DNA from: Emiliania huxleyi CCMP1516
Taxonomy: Eukaryota; Haptophyta; Isochrysidales; Noelaerhabdaceae
Assembly (NCBI RefSeq): GCF_000372725.1
Contig: NW_005196755.1
Coordinates: 140,256-204,255 of the forward strand
Reading direction: 5' to 3'
DNA: 64,000 nt
Position 1 is the stretch's first letter. Every line of letters starts with the position of its first letter. The notes below the pieces were generated by a model, which was given only the letters and a program-made list of their open reading frames with translations, made no database searches and had not been told where the DNA came from. Of this stretch, positions 11,780 to 22,489 are shown piece after piece. Position numbers and translations under genes: made by a program.

Positions 11780-12217
11780 TCAAAACACAAGTGACGTAGA
11801 GCACCCACTTTTAAGCGTTCGCCGCATACACAAGGTCCGCCTGTGCGTGCGGCGCCAGCTTCCCAGGGCCATCGCGCGAAAAAGGAAGCCTCTGCCGCTG
11901 CCGCGAGCGGCGGCGCGCGGCCCGCAAAGTTCAACTTTGCGCACCTCAGCCTCGAGGAGATCGATCTGTCCTCTGCCCGTGGTCAGACGGAAACCGGTGA
12001 TGCAGAGGCGGCGGTATTCGTGGACTAGCTGCTCCCTCCCCATGCCCCGGACCTCCTCTAGCAAGGCTTCATCCAGGGTCGTGCTCTCCAGGACTGCGCG
12101 GAGTACCGCCTCGAGGGTCAGTGTGGTGTATGGACATTCGAGGGCGAGGTGGCGTCTCTCACACCGCTGAGCAGGCCGCACAGGTCGCACAGCCCCCGTC
12201 GACGTGGCTTCGTACAT
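11780..12217 (-). CDS. Unrecognised ORF, possible retroelement fragment
   Basis: A 145-residue open frame with a charged helical centre (LEAVLRAVLESTTLDEALLE, then GREQLVHEYRRLCITGF) and scattered Cys/Arg-rich ends. No signal peptide, membrane segment or known domain is visible. It lies in the repeat-rich stretch after the recombinase fragment and could be a remnant of it. I see no introns of the kind found in the real genes nearby. Confidence 0.25.
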   Translation of the reverse strand: MYEATSTGAVRPVRPAQRCERRHLALECPYTTLTLEAVLRAVLESTTLDEALLEEVRGMGREQLVHEYRRLCITGFRLTTGRGQIDLLEAEVRKVELCGPRAAARGSGRGFLFRAMALGSWRRTHRRTLCMRRTLKSGCSTSLVF

Positions 12218-12491
12218 CTTCGCGGACCCACCGGTAGCGCATCAGTCAACACTGAGTACGCCGTGTGGTCCGACGTCGGTCGTGATAGGGAGGGACCTGT
12301 CGTGGATGGATCGGAAGATAGACCTCGCTATCCTTCGTTCATCCGAGGCTGCGCTCTCGCCATTTTCCTCTCTCCCCTCGTCGCCGTCGCGATGTCGATG
12401 TCTCTTTTTGTCTCCCTCGCCGCTTGACTTATTTGACCGACGGCAGCGTCGTGCGTAAAATAGATGAAAATCGCGATTCGGGCAAGCGCGC

Positions 12492-13895
12492 ATGGCAAGC
12501 CGCATGGGCCGTGCATTGGCAGGACTCCTCGCGCTGCCGGTGGCGCAAACCTTCTCTTCGATTCCAGGGTTGTCCCCTCCCCAACCTCCCGTTATGCCGC
12601 TCTTAGACTGCAATTGGATCGACCAGTCGGCTTACACTAACGTCCTAAAGCCCACGTTGAACAAGCGCTGCAACTTCACGCCGCTCAGAGAGACCGGTGC
12701 AGGGCGAGGTCTGACACAGGCCGAATTCGAGATGGGGTCCATCGAGGTTGCTGTGTCTGGCCCAAAATGCCCGGGCGGTTCAAAGATGATTGAGTTCACG
12801 GTCGACCCCCGCAATGGCGACATTTCGAAGGGTGCGTTCTACAACTTTTTCTACACCGGCGACACCGGAGAGACGAACACAAGAGACGGGTATGACTACG
12901 GGCTCAGCGTTCTGATCAACGCCAAAGACACCGGAGTCGGGAAAGCCGGTTTTAGTAGGGTCGATTCCCTCCCAACAAGCTTCCTCATGGAATCAGAGAA
13001 TTACAGGGAGGGTCCGCTGAACGGATCATGGGCGCTGATCCGCGATATTCCAAACGGTTTGACCCGCGACTCTGACCTGTTTGCGGTATTTCCCAGCGCC
13101 TTTCAGCACCTCAGTCTGCCCAATGGGCGCGTGGAGCAGGCGTGCGATGGAGAAAGTATCGGATCCCTCAGCGTGCCGCCAGCAGAGCTTGAGGGCTACC
13201 ATCTCACCCTCTCCTTCAAGCCCCGGGCGCCCCCCCCTACGTGCACGCCGCTCCTAGACTGCAATTGGATCGACCAGTCGGCTTACACTAACGTCCTAAA
13301 GCCCACGTTGAACAAGCGCTGCAACTTCACGCCGCTCAGAGAGACCGGCGCAGGGCGAGGACTGACACAGGCCGAATTCGAGATGGGGTCCATCGAGGTT
13401 GCTGTGTCTGGCCCAAAATGCCCGGGCGGTTCAAAGATGATTGAGTTCACGGTCGACCCCCGCAATGGCGACATTTCGAAGGGTGCGTTCTACAACTTTT
13501 TCTACACCGGCGACACCGGAGAGACGAACACAAGAGACGGGTATGACTACGGGCTCAGCGTTCTGATCAACGCCAAAGACACCGGAGTCGGGAAAGCCGG
13601 TTTTAGTAGGGTCGATTCCCTCCCAACAAGCTTCCTCATGGAATCAGAGAATTACAGGGAGGGTCCGCTGAACGGATCATGGGCGCTGATCCGCGATATT
13701 CCAAACGGTTTGACCCGCGACTCTGACCTGTTTGCGGTATTTCCCAGCGCCTTTCAGCACCTCAGTCTGCCCAATGGGCGCGTGGAGCAGGCGTGCGATG
13801 GAGAAAGTATCGGATCCCTCAGCGTGCCGCCAGCAGAGCTTGAGGGCTACCATCTCACCCTCTGCTTCAACAACAAGCCGGCCTGTCCGGCCTGA
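12492..13895 (+). CDS. Secreted protein of two near-identical tandem 217-residue units
   Basis: A single 467-residue frame. The start at 12492 gives MASRMGRALAGLLALPVAQT, a clear signal peptide. The mature part is two copies of one unit, each starting at LLDCNWIDQSAYTNV. They are offset by exactly 651 nt (12607 and 13258), with only a handful of base differences between them. Each unit has conserved Cys in DCNW, KRCNF, PKCPGG and EQACDG, and a mixed beta-like pattern (MIEFTVDPRNGDISKGAF, GYDYGLSVLINAKD). No family is recognised. The copies are flanked by Pro-rich linkers (PPQPPVMP, RAPPPTCTP). There are no introns, base composition is less GC-extreme than in neighbouring genes, and a dispersed 120-bp repeat starts about 25 nt after the stop. 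A recent in-frame duplication is certain; function is unknown. Confidence 0.75.
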   Translation: MASRMGRALAGLLALPVAQTFSSIPGLSPPQPPVMPLLDCNWIDQSAYTNVLKPTLNKRCNFTPLRETGAGRGLTQAEFEMGSIEVAVSGPKCPGGSKMIEFTVDPRNGDISKGAFYNFFYTGDTGETNTRDGYDYGLSVLINAKDTGVGKAGFSRVDSLPTSFLMESENYREGPLNGSWALIRDIPNGLTRDSDLFAVFPSAFQHLSLPNGRVEQACDGESIGSLSVPPAELEGYHLTLSFKPRAPPPTCTPLLDCNWIDQSAYTNVLKPTLNKRCNFTPLRETGAGRGLTQAEFEMGSIEVAVSGPKCPGGSKMIEFTVDPRNGDISKGAFYNFFYTGDTGETNTRDGYDYGLSVLINAKDTGVGKAGFSRVDSLPTSFLMESENYREGPLNGSWALIRDIPNGLTRDSDLFAVFPSAFQHLSLPNGRVEQACDGESIGSLSVPPAELEGYHLTLCFNNKPACPA

Positions 13896-13917
13896 AGACG
13901 CCCGGATCTCAACAGGC

Positions 13918-14036
13918 TCATACTGCCTGGTCTCCAGCACCCATGATCACCGCGCCAGACCGCAGTCGGCGACTTTTGTGTGCGCTGGCCGCACTCAACC
14001 GTTGAGTCGCAGTGTATCAGTCTGACCACACTCGGA
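13918..14036 (+). repeat. ~120-bp dispersed repeat (second copy 39959-40078)
   Basis: TCATACTGCCTGGTCTCCAG through CAGTCTGACCACACTCGG occurs again at 39959-40078 with a few mismatches, same orientation. The copies share a trailing GACCGCGTA after different short spacers. No coding frame is conserved. Confidence 0.8.
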
Positions 14037-14153
14037 GAAAGGGGCGACCGCGTAAAATTATTGCTGCTGGTGTGCCGGTGTGTGTGCTAGTCTGCGCCAG
14101 TCCGCGCCCCCAACAGCGCGCCCCTACGCGCAGCCGCGAGAGAGGCGCGAGCG

Positions 14154-14420
14154 GTGCGACAGCTCAGCGCGAAAACTCGATTCGTGGGCTCGGCAAGGTG
14201 TCTCTCGCAGTGCTGCGAAGCGGGCCGGCCGCGTGCTCGTTCGCACACCTGCCACTCCTGCGGTGCCGCCGCCTCTGCCTCAATCCGTCTGAAGGAGTGC
14301 GCTCGTTGCCACGAGGTGGAGTATTGCTCTGTCGGGTGCCAAAAGAGCGACTGGAAGGGGCGCACAAGAAGATCTGTGGCAAGGGGCGCGGCGGGCGGGC
14401 CAGTAGATCGCTCGCTCGCA
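14154..14420 (+). pseudogene. MYND zinc-finger fragment with a frameshift
   Basis: The frame from about 14240 reads CHSCGAAASA, then LKECARCHEVEYCSVGCQKS and DWKG, a textbook MYND finger (CxxC...CxxC...YCSxxCQxxDW). The expected closing HKxxC motif appears only in the next frame as AHKKICGKG, so one base has been gained or lost near 14357. There is no long upstream domain. MYND fingers bind Pro-rich peptides; here it looks like a broken gene remnant or the last piece of one. Confidence 0.6.
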
Positions 14421-14795
14421 GCACTTGATCTTAGCGGAGGTTGATCCTAGGTGGCTGTGACTCAGAGAGTAACATCTTGTGAGTTGTGTTTCTTGCGTAG
14501 GCCGTAGCGCCTTTTACACATGGTGAGGCAAAATACCGTACCGCTTCCCTGCACACTCCAGTGCCATACAGTACACACGCATTGTCGGAGTTCTCTAGAC
14601 TGCCACCGGCGTCCTCATTCCGCCGGCCGGCTGAAATCAATAGTTTTGTGTACATCTCACGGCCTCTCTGCATGTGCGCACTCAAGAGAAAACGCTGCTC
14701 CTCCCCTAGCTCCTCCCCCGCACACAGACGGGGAAGCTGGGGGTAGATACGCCTGGGAGGGATGCATTTTTGGATCCCTCTTTGCCCGAGCTTGC

Positions 14796-16508
14796 TCAGC
14801 TCCACTCGATGTTGACGCCGTGCTTCGCCGCAACCTCCTTGAGCATGAACTTGTTTGGCACCTTGACGGCGTCGGGCGGCACGCCCTTGGAGATGAGCAT
14901 CTGCTTGAGCGCCATGAACCCGATCGAATTGATGTCGACCTATGCGTACGGCGACCGGCTCACACCGAGCAAGCCTCTTCCGATCACGCAGAGGAGACGG
15001 GTATCCACCTTCTCCACCGCCTTCTTCCACAGCGCCTTTGCCTTCTCCGCCTTCTCCGCCTCCTCCGCCGCCTTCTCCGCCTCCGCCGCTGCCGCTGCAG
15101 CCTTCTTGGCCGCGCGCTCCTCCGCCTCCTTGGCCGCCTCCGCCTCGTCGTCCATGCTGTCCTATTAGCCGAGATCACCCGAGCTCACCCGAGACTGCCC
15201 GAGATCTCCGCCTCCGCCCCGTCGTCCACGCTGTCCTGCCGCTGCCGCTGCTTTGAGATCGCCGCCGCCTCCGCCTTGGCCGCCTCCTCCTTGGAGGCCG
15301 CCGCCGCCTTTGCCTCCTCCTCGAGCCTCAGCTTGGCCGCGATCTCCTCCGCCAGCGCCGCCGCGCCCTCCTCCGCGGACTCGCGGACGAGCGAGCCAAC
15401 CACCTTCTTGTCGCCTGCCATCAGTTAATATGAAGTCACAGCCGCCAACCACTCAAGCAGTCGCCCACCACCTTCTTGTCGCCCGGCGCGATGCTCAGCT
15501 CCGGCGCCGCCTCCTAATGACTAACACACGACGAACCATTAGCCACGCGGTACTTGGGGTGGCCAGCCCTGGCGCCTCCCCCTCCTGCGCGTCCATCCGG
15601 CGGGTGAAGTCGTCGGCGGACTCGCGCGCCTGCGGTGCGAATGCACCCAGGGTCATGGCGTGTGGGCACGAGTACAGTCGATGGAGTACAGCTGTGTGCG
15701 GGTGGATCAGGAGGTTGTTGGATAGGAGGTTGTTGGATCAGGTGGGTCTCCTCTCGAGGGCTACGAGGAGGACACGGGTCTGTACTCAGCGTCTAGGCTC
15801 GGCCGCCGCGTCGTACGGGTGGACCACGTCCAGGCAGGCGCGCGACACCGCGCACCGCCGCCGGAAGAGACTCGCCGGCTCTCCGTCGCTGCGACACATG
15901 ATCGGCCTGCGGCACTTTGATTGCGCGTCGAGCCGCGCCTTGAAGTCTGTTGGGTCTTCGTGCGCGCCGCGCGCAAAGACGGTGGCAGGGCAGGCCTCGC
16001 ACAGCGCCATCCTCGCCTCGAACTGCTCCGCCGTCTCCGCCTTTGCACGCGGCATCACGAGCAGGCCGGCCGCCTCGTTCTTCTTCACGGCGACCATCCG
16101 GCGGAGGAACGACTTGGTGTCCTCCGGCTTGGAGAGCGGGGCGACGAGCGCCTCGGGCGCGTTCTGGTGCGCATCGAGGCGCCGCAGAAACACGTCCGAC
16201 GCCTCGTCCGCGGTTCGAGGCAGGATGAGCCGTCGGCAGTCGTTCTGCGCCGCCCGCCGCCGCTCGGTCTCCTCTGGCCGCTCGACCGAAGAGGCGGCTA
16301 GCGCCTTGGTCTTGCCCGGCCCCGCGGGCTTGGGCCGCTGTCCCAGCCGCGCCTTGACCGGTGGCGCGAAGAGCAGCGCCTCGTTAAGCTCCTCGAGAAA
16401 GAGGACCGGAGAGATCCGCGTGCTGATGGGCCGACCCAGCGCTCCCCGGGCGAGCACGTCCCAGGCGGCGGGCGTGTCATCGCCGTAGTTGTAAGCGGTA
16501 CGCTCCAT
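14796..16508 (-). CDS. Repeat/coiled-coil protein of unknown function
   Basis: Start at 16508 (MERTAYNYGDDTPAAWDVLA); stop at 14796-14798. The first exon (down to about 15790) holds at least five degenerate 26-36 residue repeats with the pattern Pro/Arg...E..xxFxxR(L/M)xAxxxxP: ADEASDVFLRRLDAHQ, PEDTKSFLRRMVAVKK, AETAEQFEARMALCEA, HEDPTDFKARLDAQSK and, after an intron, ESADDFTRRMDAQEGE. A long Ala/Glu/Lys coiled coil follows (15420-15000, EEAKAAAASKEEAAKAEAA). The conserved-looking tail is VDINSIGFMALKQMLISKGV, ending HGVNIEWS. Mirrored introns are visible: GCGACAAGAAGGTGGT occurs on both sides of the 15421-15467 filler, and splicing it joins PGDKKVVG to SLVRESAEEG. I do not recognise the family. 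Confidence 0.6.
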
Positions 16509-16711
16509 CCTCGAGCGTATGGCAGTGTGTGTGGCGGATGGGCGGAGGCGTGTGGCGGAGAGCGGCCGGCCTGGCGGCTGAGCAAAGTCGAGCGGTGGAA
16601 GAAGTGGACGCAGCCGCCTTTGCTCGGCGTCTTCCGTCCGAGAAAAAGAAAACACGGCGCGCCCGCGACAGGCGAAAAAAGAACCGGGGGCTGCGCAAAT
16701 AACAGAAAGGA

Positions 16712-17540
16712 AAAAAAACTGTTCAAGTCTTAAAGGCAAAACACAACGCTCTGCGGTTGGTGCACCCCTCACACTGACACATTCCCCTCATCCCCTGCCC
16801 TTGGCTGAGCACATCTACCTGCGAGCTAGCATCTCCGCATTTTCTCTTCCAGTCATCCGCCCGCGCCGCGCGCCATCTCTGGGCGTCTAGTGCAGCCACT
16901 GACAGAGCTATTCCGAAGGAGTGGTCGACGCCTCGCCTAGAGTTCGGGTGTGATACAGCCTCCTGTCTCGGATCTCCGGCGCCTGCCCCTCCTCCTCATG
17001 CATGTAGATGCATGCCCTGTTCGTCACGTGTCGTGCTAGGTCCATCTCGTACGCGCTCGTTACCCTGCTCCGCAGGTGTGCCTTTGCCGCCGCGTCCGCC
17101 ATGGAATTGGGCGCGTTGCCCGCATGCCCCTCCGTGAAGATGAAAATCACGTACCCTCCGTGGCGCTGTATAATGTCGATTTGTGCTTGCACCGCCGCAT
17201 TGAGTGCGCTCCTATTTGTCTCGCCGCGTGTCCGCCCCCGATACGCCCGTTCGATCTCCTTGAGCGCCGTCTCGCTGTCCGACATTGGGGGCGGCATGGG
17301 AGAGGTGGAGGGCGGAGGAGGCGTGGGCGCCGGATTACTGTGCCTCCCCCGGGTGCAGCCTTTCGGTTCGTGAAGGGTCGGTGCGTGTCGTGACCCCCTG
17401 GAACACCCGTACCCCCGCACCATCTCCGTCGCTTGGTTCCATAACCTCTGCCGCCACCGGGAGGCGGCCAGGGCTTCATAGACTCGGTCGAGAGACCCCA
17501 GATTGGCATCCATGCCTCTCTGGACAGGGTGGCCCGCCAC
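16712..17540 (-). mobile_element. 3' end of a retroelement with an RNase H domain (decayed)
   Basis: The frame 17540-16908 contains ETNRSALNAAVQAQIDII, then FIFTEGHAGNAPNSMADAAA, matching the end of RNase H domains (the (V/T)xGHxGxxxNxxAD box). It ends STTPSE-stop. The ~200 nt after the stop, down to about 16712, recur at 22490-22715, where the end of the same frame reads GETSTTPRE-stop. A shared stop and a shared tail identify a retrotransposon family, probably non-LTR. The upstream reverse transcriptase is not visible here. Both copies are 5'-truncated. Confidence 0.6.
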
Positions 17541-17692
17541 AACGACCCCTGGAATTGCGACTCGCCGCTTTCCTCCCGCTGTGATCCTGTGTGAGCTCTG
17601 TGTCTTGATTTGCCAACAACATACCTAAAACAAAATTCTTCTGAGCTCGCCCTCAAAGCGCGGCTGCGTGCGTGGTGATCGCAGAGGTGTGT

Positions 17693-18896
17693 ATGTCGCT
17701 GCAGGGCAAGGTCGCGGTCGTCACCGGCGCCAGCAGCGGCATAGGGCAGGGCATCGCCCTCGCGCTCGCGGCGGAGGGCTGTGCGGTGGCGCTGGCGGCG
17801 CGGCGGGTCGACATCACGCAGGCCACCGCCGACGAGATTGCCGGCCGAGGCGGCCGGGCCATCGCCGTCGCGACCGATGTGACCGTGCGAGCCGACGTCA
17901 AGGCGCTCGCGGCCGCGGCGGAGGCGCAGCTCGGGCCTGTCGATATCCTCGTCAACGCGGCCGGTGTGATGTACTTCACGATGTTGAAGAACCTTCACGA
18001 GGACGAGTGGGAGAGGACGATCGACACCAACTGCAAGGGCGTCGTCAACGGCGTGGGCGCCGTGCTGCAGCAGATGCTCGCCCGCAAGCGCGGCCGCTCT
18101 CGCCGCCGCCTCCCCTCCGAGATCACCGCGAGATCAACCCGAGATTGATTAGGTCTGGCCATATTGTCAACATTTCTTCGGACGCAGCGAAGCAGGCGAG
18201 TCAAACGGGTGAACGGGAGCGCACGGATCATGGCAGCGGAGCCTCACGATGCTGGTTGCGGGCCGCGATAGGTCTTCCCGGCGCTGTCAGTCTACAACGC
18301 CTCAAAGGCACGCCGTCATCGTCTCACCGTCTCACCGCAACCTCGAGGCGATCTCAGCGTGATCTCGGGCAGTCTCCCGCAGGCCTTCGTCGCCATCTTC
18401 TCAAAGGGTCTCCGGGCCGAGTGCGTCGGCACCGGCGTCAAGGCGGAGACTGCCCGAGATTGCGCGAGATGGTCCCAAGATTGCGCGAGATTGCGCGAGT
18501 CATTCCCGAGACTGCGCGAGATTGCGGTAGATTAGACATCGCCCGATGATGACGCGAGGTTGCATGGGGCCAGGTGACGGACGTTCAGCCGGGGGACGTC
18601 GGGACGAATCTCATCGTCGCGAACACGGACAAAGAGGCGGCGGTGATGATGCGACACCGCCAGAGTAGCGCGGCGCAGCATTCGACTGAGCACTGTCGTC
18701 GTCGCCGCAGGCGGCGGAGAAGATGGGCGTCAGCATCGGCGAGAAGATTGCGGGAGAGCGCAACTCCGTGCTCGACGTCGCCGACATCGCCTCCGCAGTG
18801 CTGTACGCGCTGACCGCCCCGGCGCATGTCGGCGTGCACGAGCTGCTCATTGAGCCACGCGATCAGATGTGGGGTGACCCCACCGCTCTCGGCTGA
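17693..18896 (+). CDS. Short-chain dehydrogenase/reductase (SDR)
   Basis: The start at 17693 (MSLQGKVAVVTGASSGIGQG) gives the Rossmann TGxxxGIG cofactor motif. NAAGVM at about 17953 is the NAG motif. After an intron, HIVNISSDAAKQ supplies the Ser region, then SVYNASKA the YxxxK catalytic pair (about 18284). VQPGDVGTNL follows near 18585 and the C-terminal ADIASAVLYALTAPAHVGVH near 18784. Size and motif order fit classical SDRs similar to bacterial YdfG-type serine or short-chain oxidoreductases; the substrate cannot be told. Introns between 18110-18170, 18190-18270, 18310-18390, 18430-18575 and 18650-18710 are filled with 10-bp GCGAGATTGC-type units. There is no obvious targeting leader, so it is likely cytosolic. 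Confidence 0.8.
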
Positions 18897-20700
18897 GGGG
18901 TCGCGGACAGGGGCCAGTGACAGGGGCCAGTGGAAAGGAGCGCGCTCTTGTCTCTCCGTGGGGGAGAGGCGGCTTGGACCAGTCAGAGTCTTGGAGGCGG
19001 CTGTCTGGATATTGAGCTCGGCCAAGGTTTTTGAGGCAACGAAACAAAAAATAGAACACCACCCCGGCGCAGGCGGTGGCGGTGGCGGGCACGTCACAAA
19101 AAAAAATTGCGTTTTATCCTGCGAAAGACACTCCTCTGTCGACGGAGGGAGGGGCAGGCTGCTCACCCACGTGCACCGGGCCAGTGCTTGCACTTTGAAT
19201 GCCGTGGGGCTCCTGTGCCCGTGTCCGGGCGTGGAGATGCGAGGGTCGCCCCCCCTTGCCCCACCACTTTGTGTGTGTGGAGAAGTCTACCTTACCTTAC
19301 CTTACCTTTACCACACCCACAAAGAACCCTGCACAAAGATCGCAAGGGCGGGGACCTGTTCCTTTTTACCCATCTCACAGTAGAGAGGTGTCCGTTTTTA
19401 TTTATTTATTTATTTACACTACTCTCCCCCTCCCGTCACTTGTCCCCCTTGGCGTGGCGCGCCTCTCCCCCAGCTCTCGGTATCGCGTACTGCACGAGGC
19501 TACCGTGGGCCCCGCCTGCGCGCTGGGGGTTCCCTGCCCTGTCGGGAAGCCTAGCTCTTAACCTGGGGTCGCTACCTAATGCGGGGCTCCTGGCGTGCAA
19601 CAGCGGTCCGGCAGGCTGCCGGGCTGCCCCCAAGGCCCCCTGTCTAGGGTACGATACTTCCGGGCCGTTGTGCGGGGAGCGAACCTTAACGACCGCCCAG
19701 AAGCTTTCTGAGCGAACCAATCGGGCCAGGATCATCAGCATATGTCCCCTCCACAACATCGTGGGCGTTTGAGCGGTATTTGAGGAGCACCGCCACTCTG
19801 AAGTTCGGCTGGGTGGTCTGCAGACCCCCCCCCCCGGAGCAGCAGAGGCTCCGTGGGGTCGCAGAGTCGACGCTGGGAGTCGCACTCGTCAAACCGTCGC
19901 ATGACCACGCAGTCCGCACGTACCGCCCACATCCCCTCCACCGCTCAGAAGGCGCAGATCGACCGCCGGGCCGCGTAGTCGTCGTTAAGGAGCGGTTTTT
20001 GGAGCCGTACGAAGGAGGTCCCAGACGCGAGACGGGCGAACATGCGGTTTCGGAAAGTGAGAAACGCCGGGCAGCGTGGTGCATGACTTCAACCTCCCAT
20101 ACGTATTTTCGTTCGCTTCTCCCTTGGGCTGTTCCATCTTCCCATCTCCTTCCAGCTCAGGCGAGGGGGGGGGGGGGTGCGGTGCGGTGCGGTGCGAGTG
20201 TGTGCGTGTCATGTGGCCACAGCAAGTGTCCATCCGTCTGTATTATTATTTACAACGAGAAGGTAGGAAGGAAGAAAGGTGAAGAACAGCCAGGCTCGGA
20301 CTGGACACCAACGCGGTATGGGTGGACGCGGGACAGATGATGACGACACGCACGAGCGACACACAGACACAAACAAGGTAGGTAGGTACAAGCTCACAAT
20401 AGGTAGGTAGGTAGAAAGGTGAAGAACAGCCAGGCTCGGTCACAATAAGGTAGGTAGTGAGTGTGTGTGACACACACACACTCACACAATAAGGTAGGTA
20501 GGCTCTCTCAGCGGGGGCGCGGGTGTGCGGCGGGTGTGAGGGATGTCTGTGAGCCCGAGAGCGATATGCCATGTCCGCCTTGCGTTGTTTCATAACATCG
20601 AAGGCTAAGCTCAAAAAGAAAAAGCTGACGAAACTGGACGCGCGCTCCTCCCTCCACCGACTCGCCAGCTCCTCTCCTCCGCCTTGGCTGCTGCCTCTGC
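18897..20700. other. Intergenic, repeat-rich stretch without a recognised gene
   Basis: Apart from the two dispersed repeats at 19310 and 20274, this holds a poly-G run (20164-20177), ACCTT tandem words (about 19290) and GTAGGTAG tracts (20380-20500). A 132-residue minus-strand frame at 19686-20084 has no recognisable motif. Confidence 0.5.
19310..19420 (+). repeat. Dispersed repeat (second copy 54165-54265)
   Basis: ACCCACAAAGAACCCTGCAC, then AAGATCGCAAGGGCGGGGAC, then CTCACAGTAGAGAG and a TTTATTTATTTA run, occurs again at 54165-54265 in the same orientation. It is non-coding, probably a retroelement 3' tail. Confidence 0.75.
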
Positions 20701-22001
20701 ATGGGGTTTATCGAGCTTCCCGCGCTCGCGATGGAGGGCAGCGACGCCCGCACCCGTCTCTCGATGCTCATCACCGCGCTGAGGCAAATAGTGATGCTGC
20801 TCCTCGCCTTCTGCGTCGTCATGGCGCTGGCTGGCCGCGCCTACGAGTCTGGCTTCGGCCCGCACGCCGACACCGACAGCAGCGGCACGTCGGCAGGGAG
20901 AGACGCGGCGCTGCCAGGGTCGAGGCGGCGGTGGGCGGAGGAGGGTCCGCTCATCGGCCTGGCCGCTCCGCGCTGGGGCGGCAGGCCCGCACAGCAGTGG
21001 CAGCCGGCGGTGCCGCTGCAGATGCGTCCCTCAAAGTGGAGGCGAGTGCCGCACTGGCCGCCGGCAACGCCTCCGCGGCCTCCTCCGCTGCCTCCGAAGG
21101 CGGCTAGAGTTAGATGGGGATCACGTATGCTTGTATTCAAGCGGCCAGAGAGTACTCCGCTGTAGTATTCAATCGCATTCCTCTGTGCCCTGGCACCTTC
21201 ACACTGGCGTATTCACGCACGGTCGCAACCCCGGGCCCAGCTCACACACTCAGTCGTGAACGGCCAACAAACAGAGCGGCAGCCACAGCCAGGCCACGCA
21301 CAGCCAGACAACGCACACACTGCAGGCGCCGAGGCCGCCCGCGCCGCCTCCACGGCCGCATTCGTGGCTTGAGGGCTACCTCGACTGCGACTGCTCCTGG
21401 CTCGTTGACGGGGCGGCGAGCTGCCAAGGCGAGGCGCGGGGCGAGCAGTCGTACTCGCTGCTGGGCGTGCAGGCGCGTCCTAGCCCCGCTGCATGGGGTG
21501 TGTGCCGAAGTCCCTCGCCGGAGTGTGCTTGAGCGTGGTTGCCCCCGCCCGATGCCGATCTTAAGGTGCCGCTGCCCTCCTTCGGCTCTCTGCGCGACAT
21601 CGACTTTCGCAGCATCGGCTTCGACTTCAGTGGAGGAGGCGGAGGCGCCGACGCGCCGTCCTCGGCGGCGGCTGACGGGGAGGAGGAGGAGGGTGGCGGG
21701 CCCGGGGGGCAATGCGTCGACTGGTGCTGCTGCAGCTGCGAGTGGACGGCGGACTACGCGTGTCCGCAGACGCCGGGCCACCCTCGCCCTCCCGGCCGAT
21801 TGGGCTATGCAGACGACGATGGCGGAGCTTGCTTCGGGTACTGCTGCGACCAGCCTCGCTCTCCCTCGGTGTGAACAGCGTCTCTTCACACCTCTAGCTG
21901 TGAACAGGTACTGCTGCGACCGTCCCGACGACCACGCGGCGGACATTCCCACAGGACGGGCAGGGCCGGGAGGACTGGAGCACGTCATCGGCTTGGGCTG
22001 A
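20701..22001 (+). CDS. Signal-anchored Cys-rich protein, unknown function
   Basis: MGFIELPALAMEGSDARTRL is followed by a hydrophobic helix (IVMLLLAFCVVMALAG), giving a type II signal anchor or uncleaved signal at residues about 30-46. Later exons encode HSWLEGYLDCDCSWLVDGAA (about 21362) and SFGSLRDIDFRSIGFDFSGG (about 21580). A Cys-dense block follows (CVDWCCCSCEWTADYACPQT, then GACFGYCCD) and the last exon reads RPDDHAADIPTGRAGPGG, stop at 21999-22001. The lumenal/extracellular part is short and Cys-rich. The last intron is a clean introner insertion (21838-21907). The middle exons between 20930 and 21330 are not resolved. Confidence 0.5.
21838..21907 (+). other. Family A introner-like intron with mirrored exon sequence
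   Basis: The intron begins GTACTGCTGCGACCAGCC and ends CTGTGAACAG. The exon after it begins GTACTGCTGCGACCGTCC. The inner part (21869-21907) is the shared element GTGTGAACAGCGTCTCTTCA. Removing 21838-21907 joins GACFG to YCCDRPDDHA in frame with GT-AG borders. Confidence 0.8.
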
Positions 22002-22489
22002 GGCGACGGCGTCGGTTTTGCCGTTTGGTTCGGTTTTGCCGTTTGCTTTGGCCGTGGGCTCGAGGCGGGTACGCCTTCGATGGCGCGCTACGAACGGGTC
22101 GTGACCACGATGAACGAGCGGCTCAAGGGAGGGTTGTGTCGAGGGCGGGGGAAGCTACTCCATGCGCCATGTGTCTGTGCTTGACCGCTTGTGCCGCGTT
22201 GTGTGACAATGTTTAGCATGATCGTGTTTAGGTAGGGTGTCTCTACGTCGGCGGTACTCTGTGCGCCCACTGTGTAGCGGCACTTGTGAGTGTTGATATC
22301 TCTACTTCTCATTACTTCCTTGAGAGATTTTCGACGACATTCGATAAAACGATATCTTCAACCTCACTCTCTCTCTCTCGCCACACTCGCTCCAACCTAC
22401 ACACTTTAGTCTTTAGTACGGCTCTACTCGAACTGGTAGGATCTAGGAACTCGCGCGCGGCACGCGTGTTGGTGTTCGGGGGGACTCTC

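Noticed and set aside
13040-13060. tRNA, rRNA and other structural RNA genes
   Set aside because: I looked for tRNA T-arm-like GGTTCGAATCC words and conserved rRNA stretches. The near hits (e.g. 44527, 53228, 10590) lack a cloverleaf context or belong to introner family C. No RNA gene is supported anywhere in the window.
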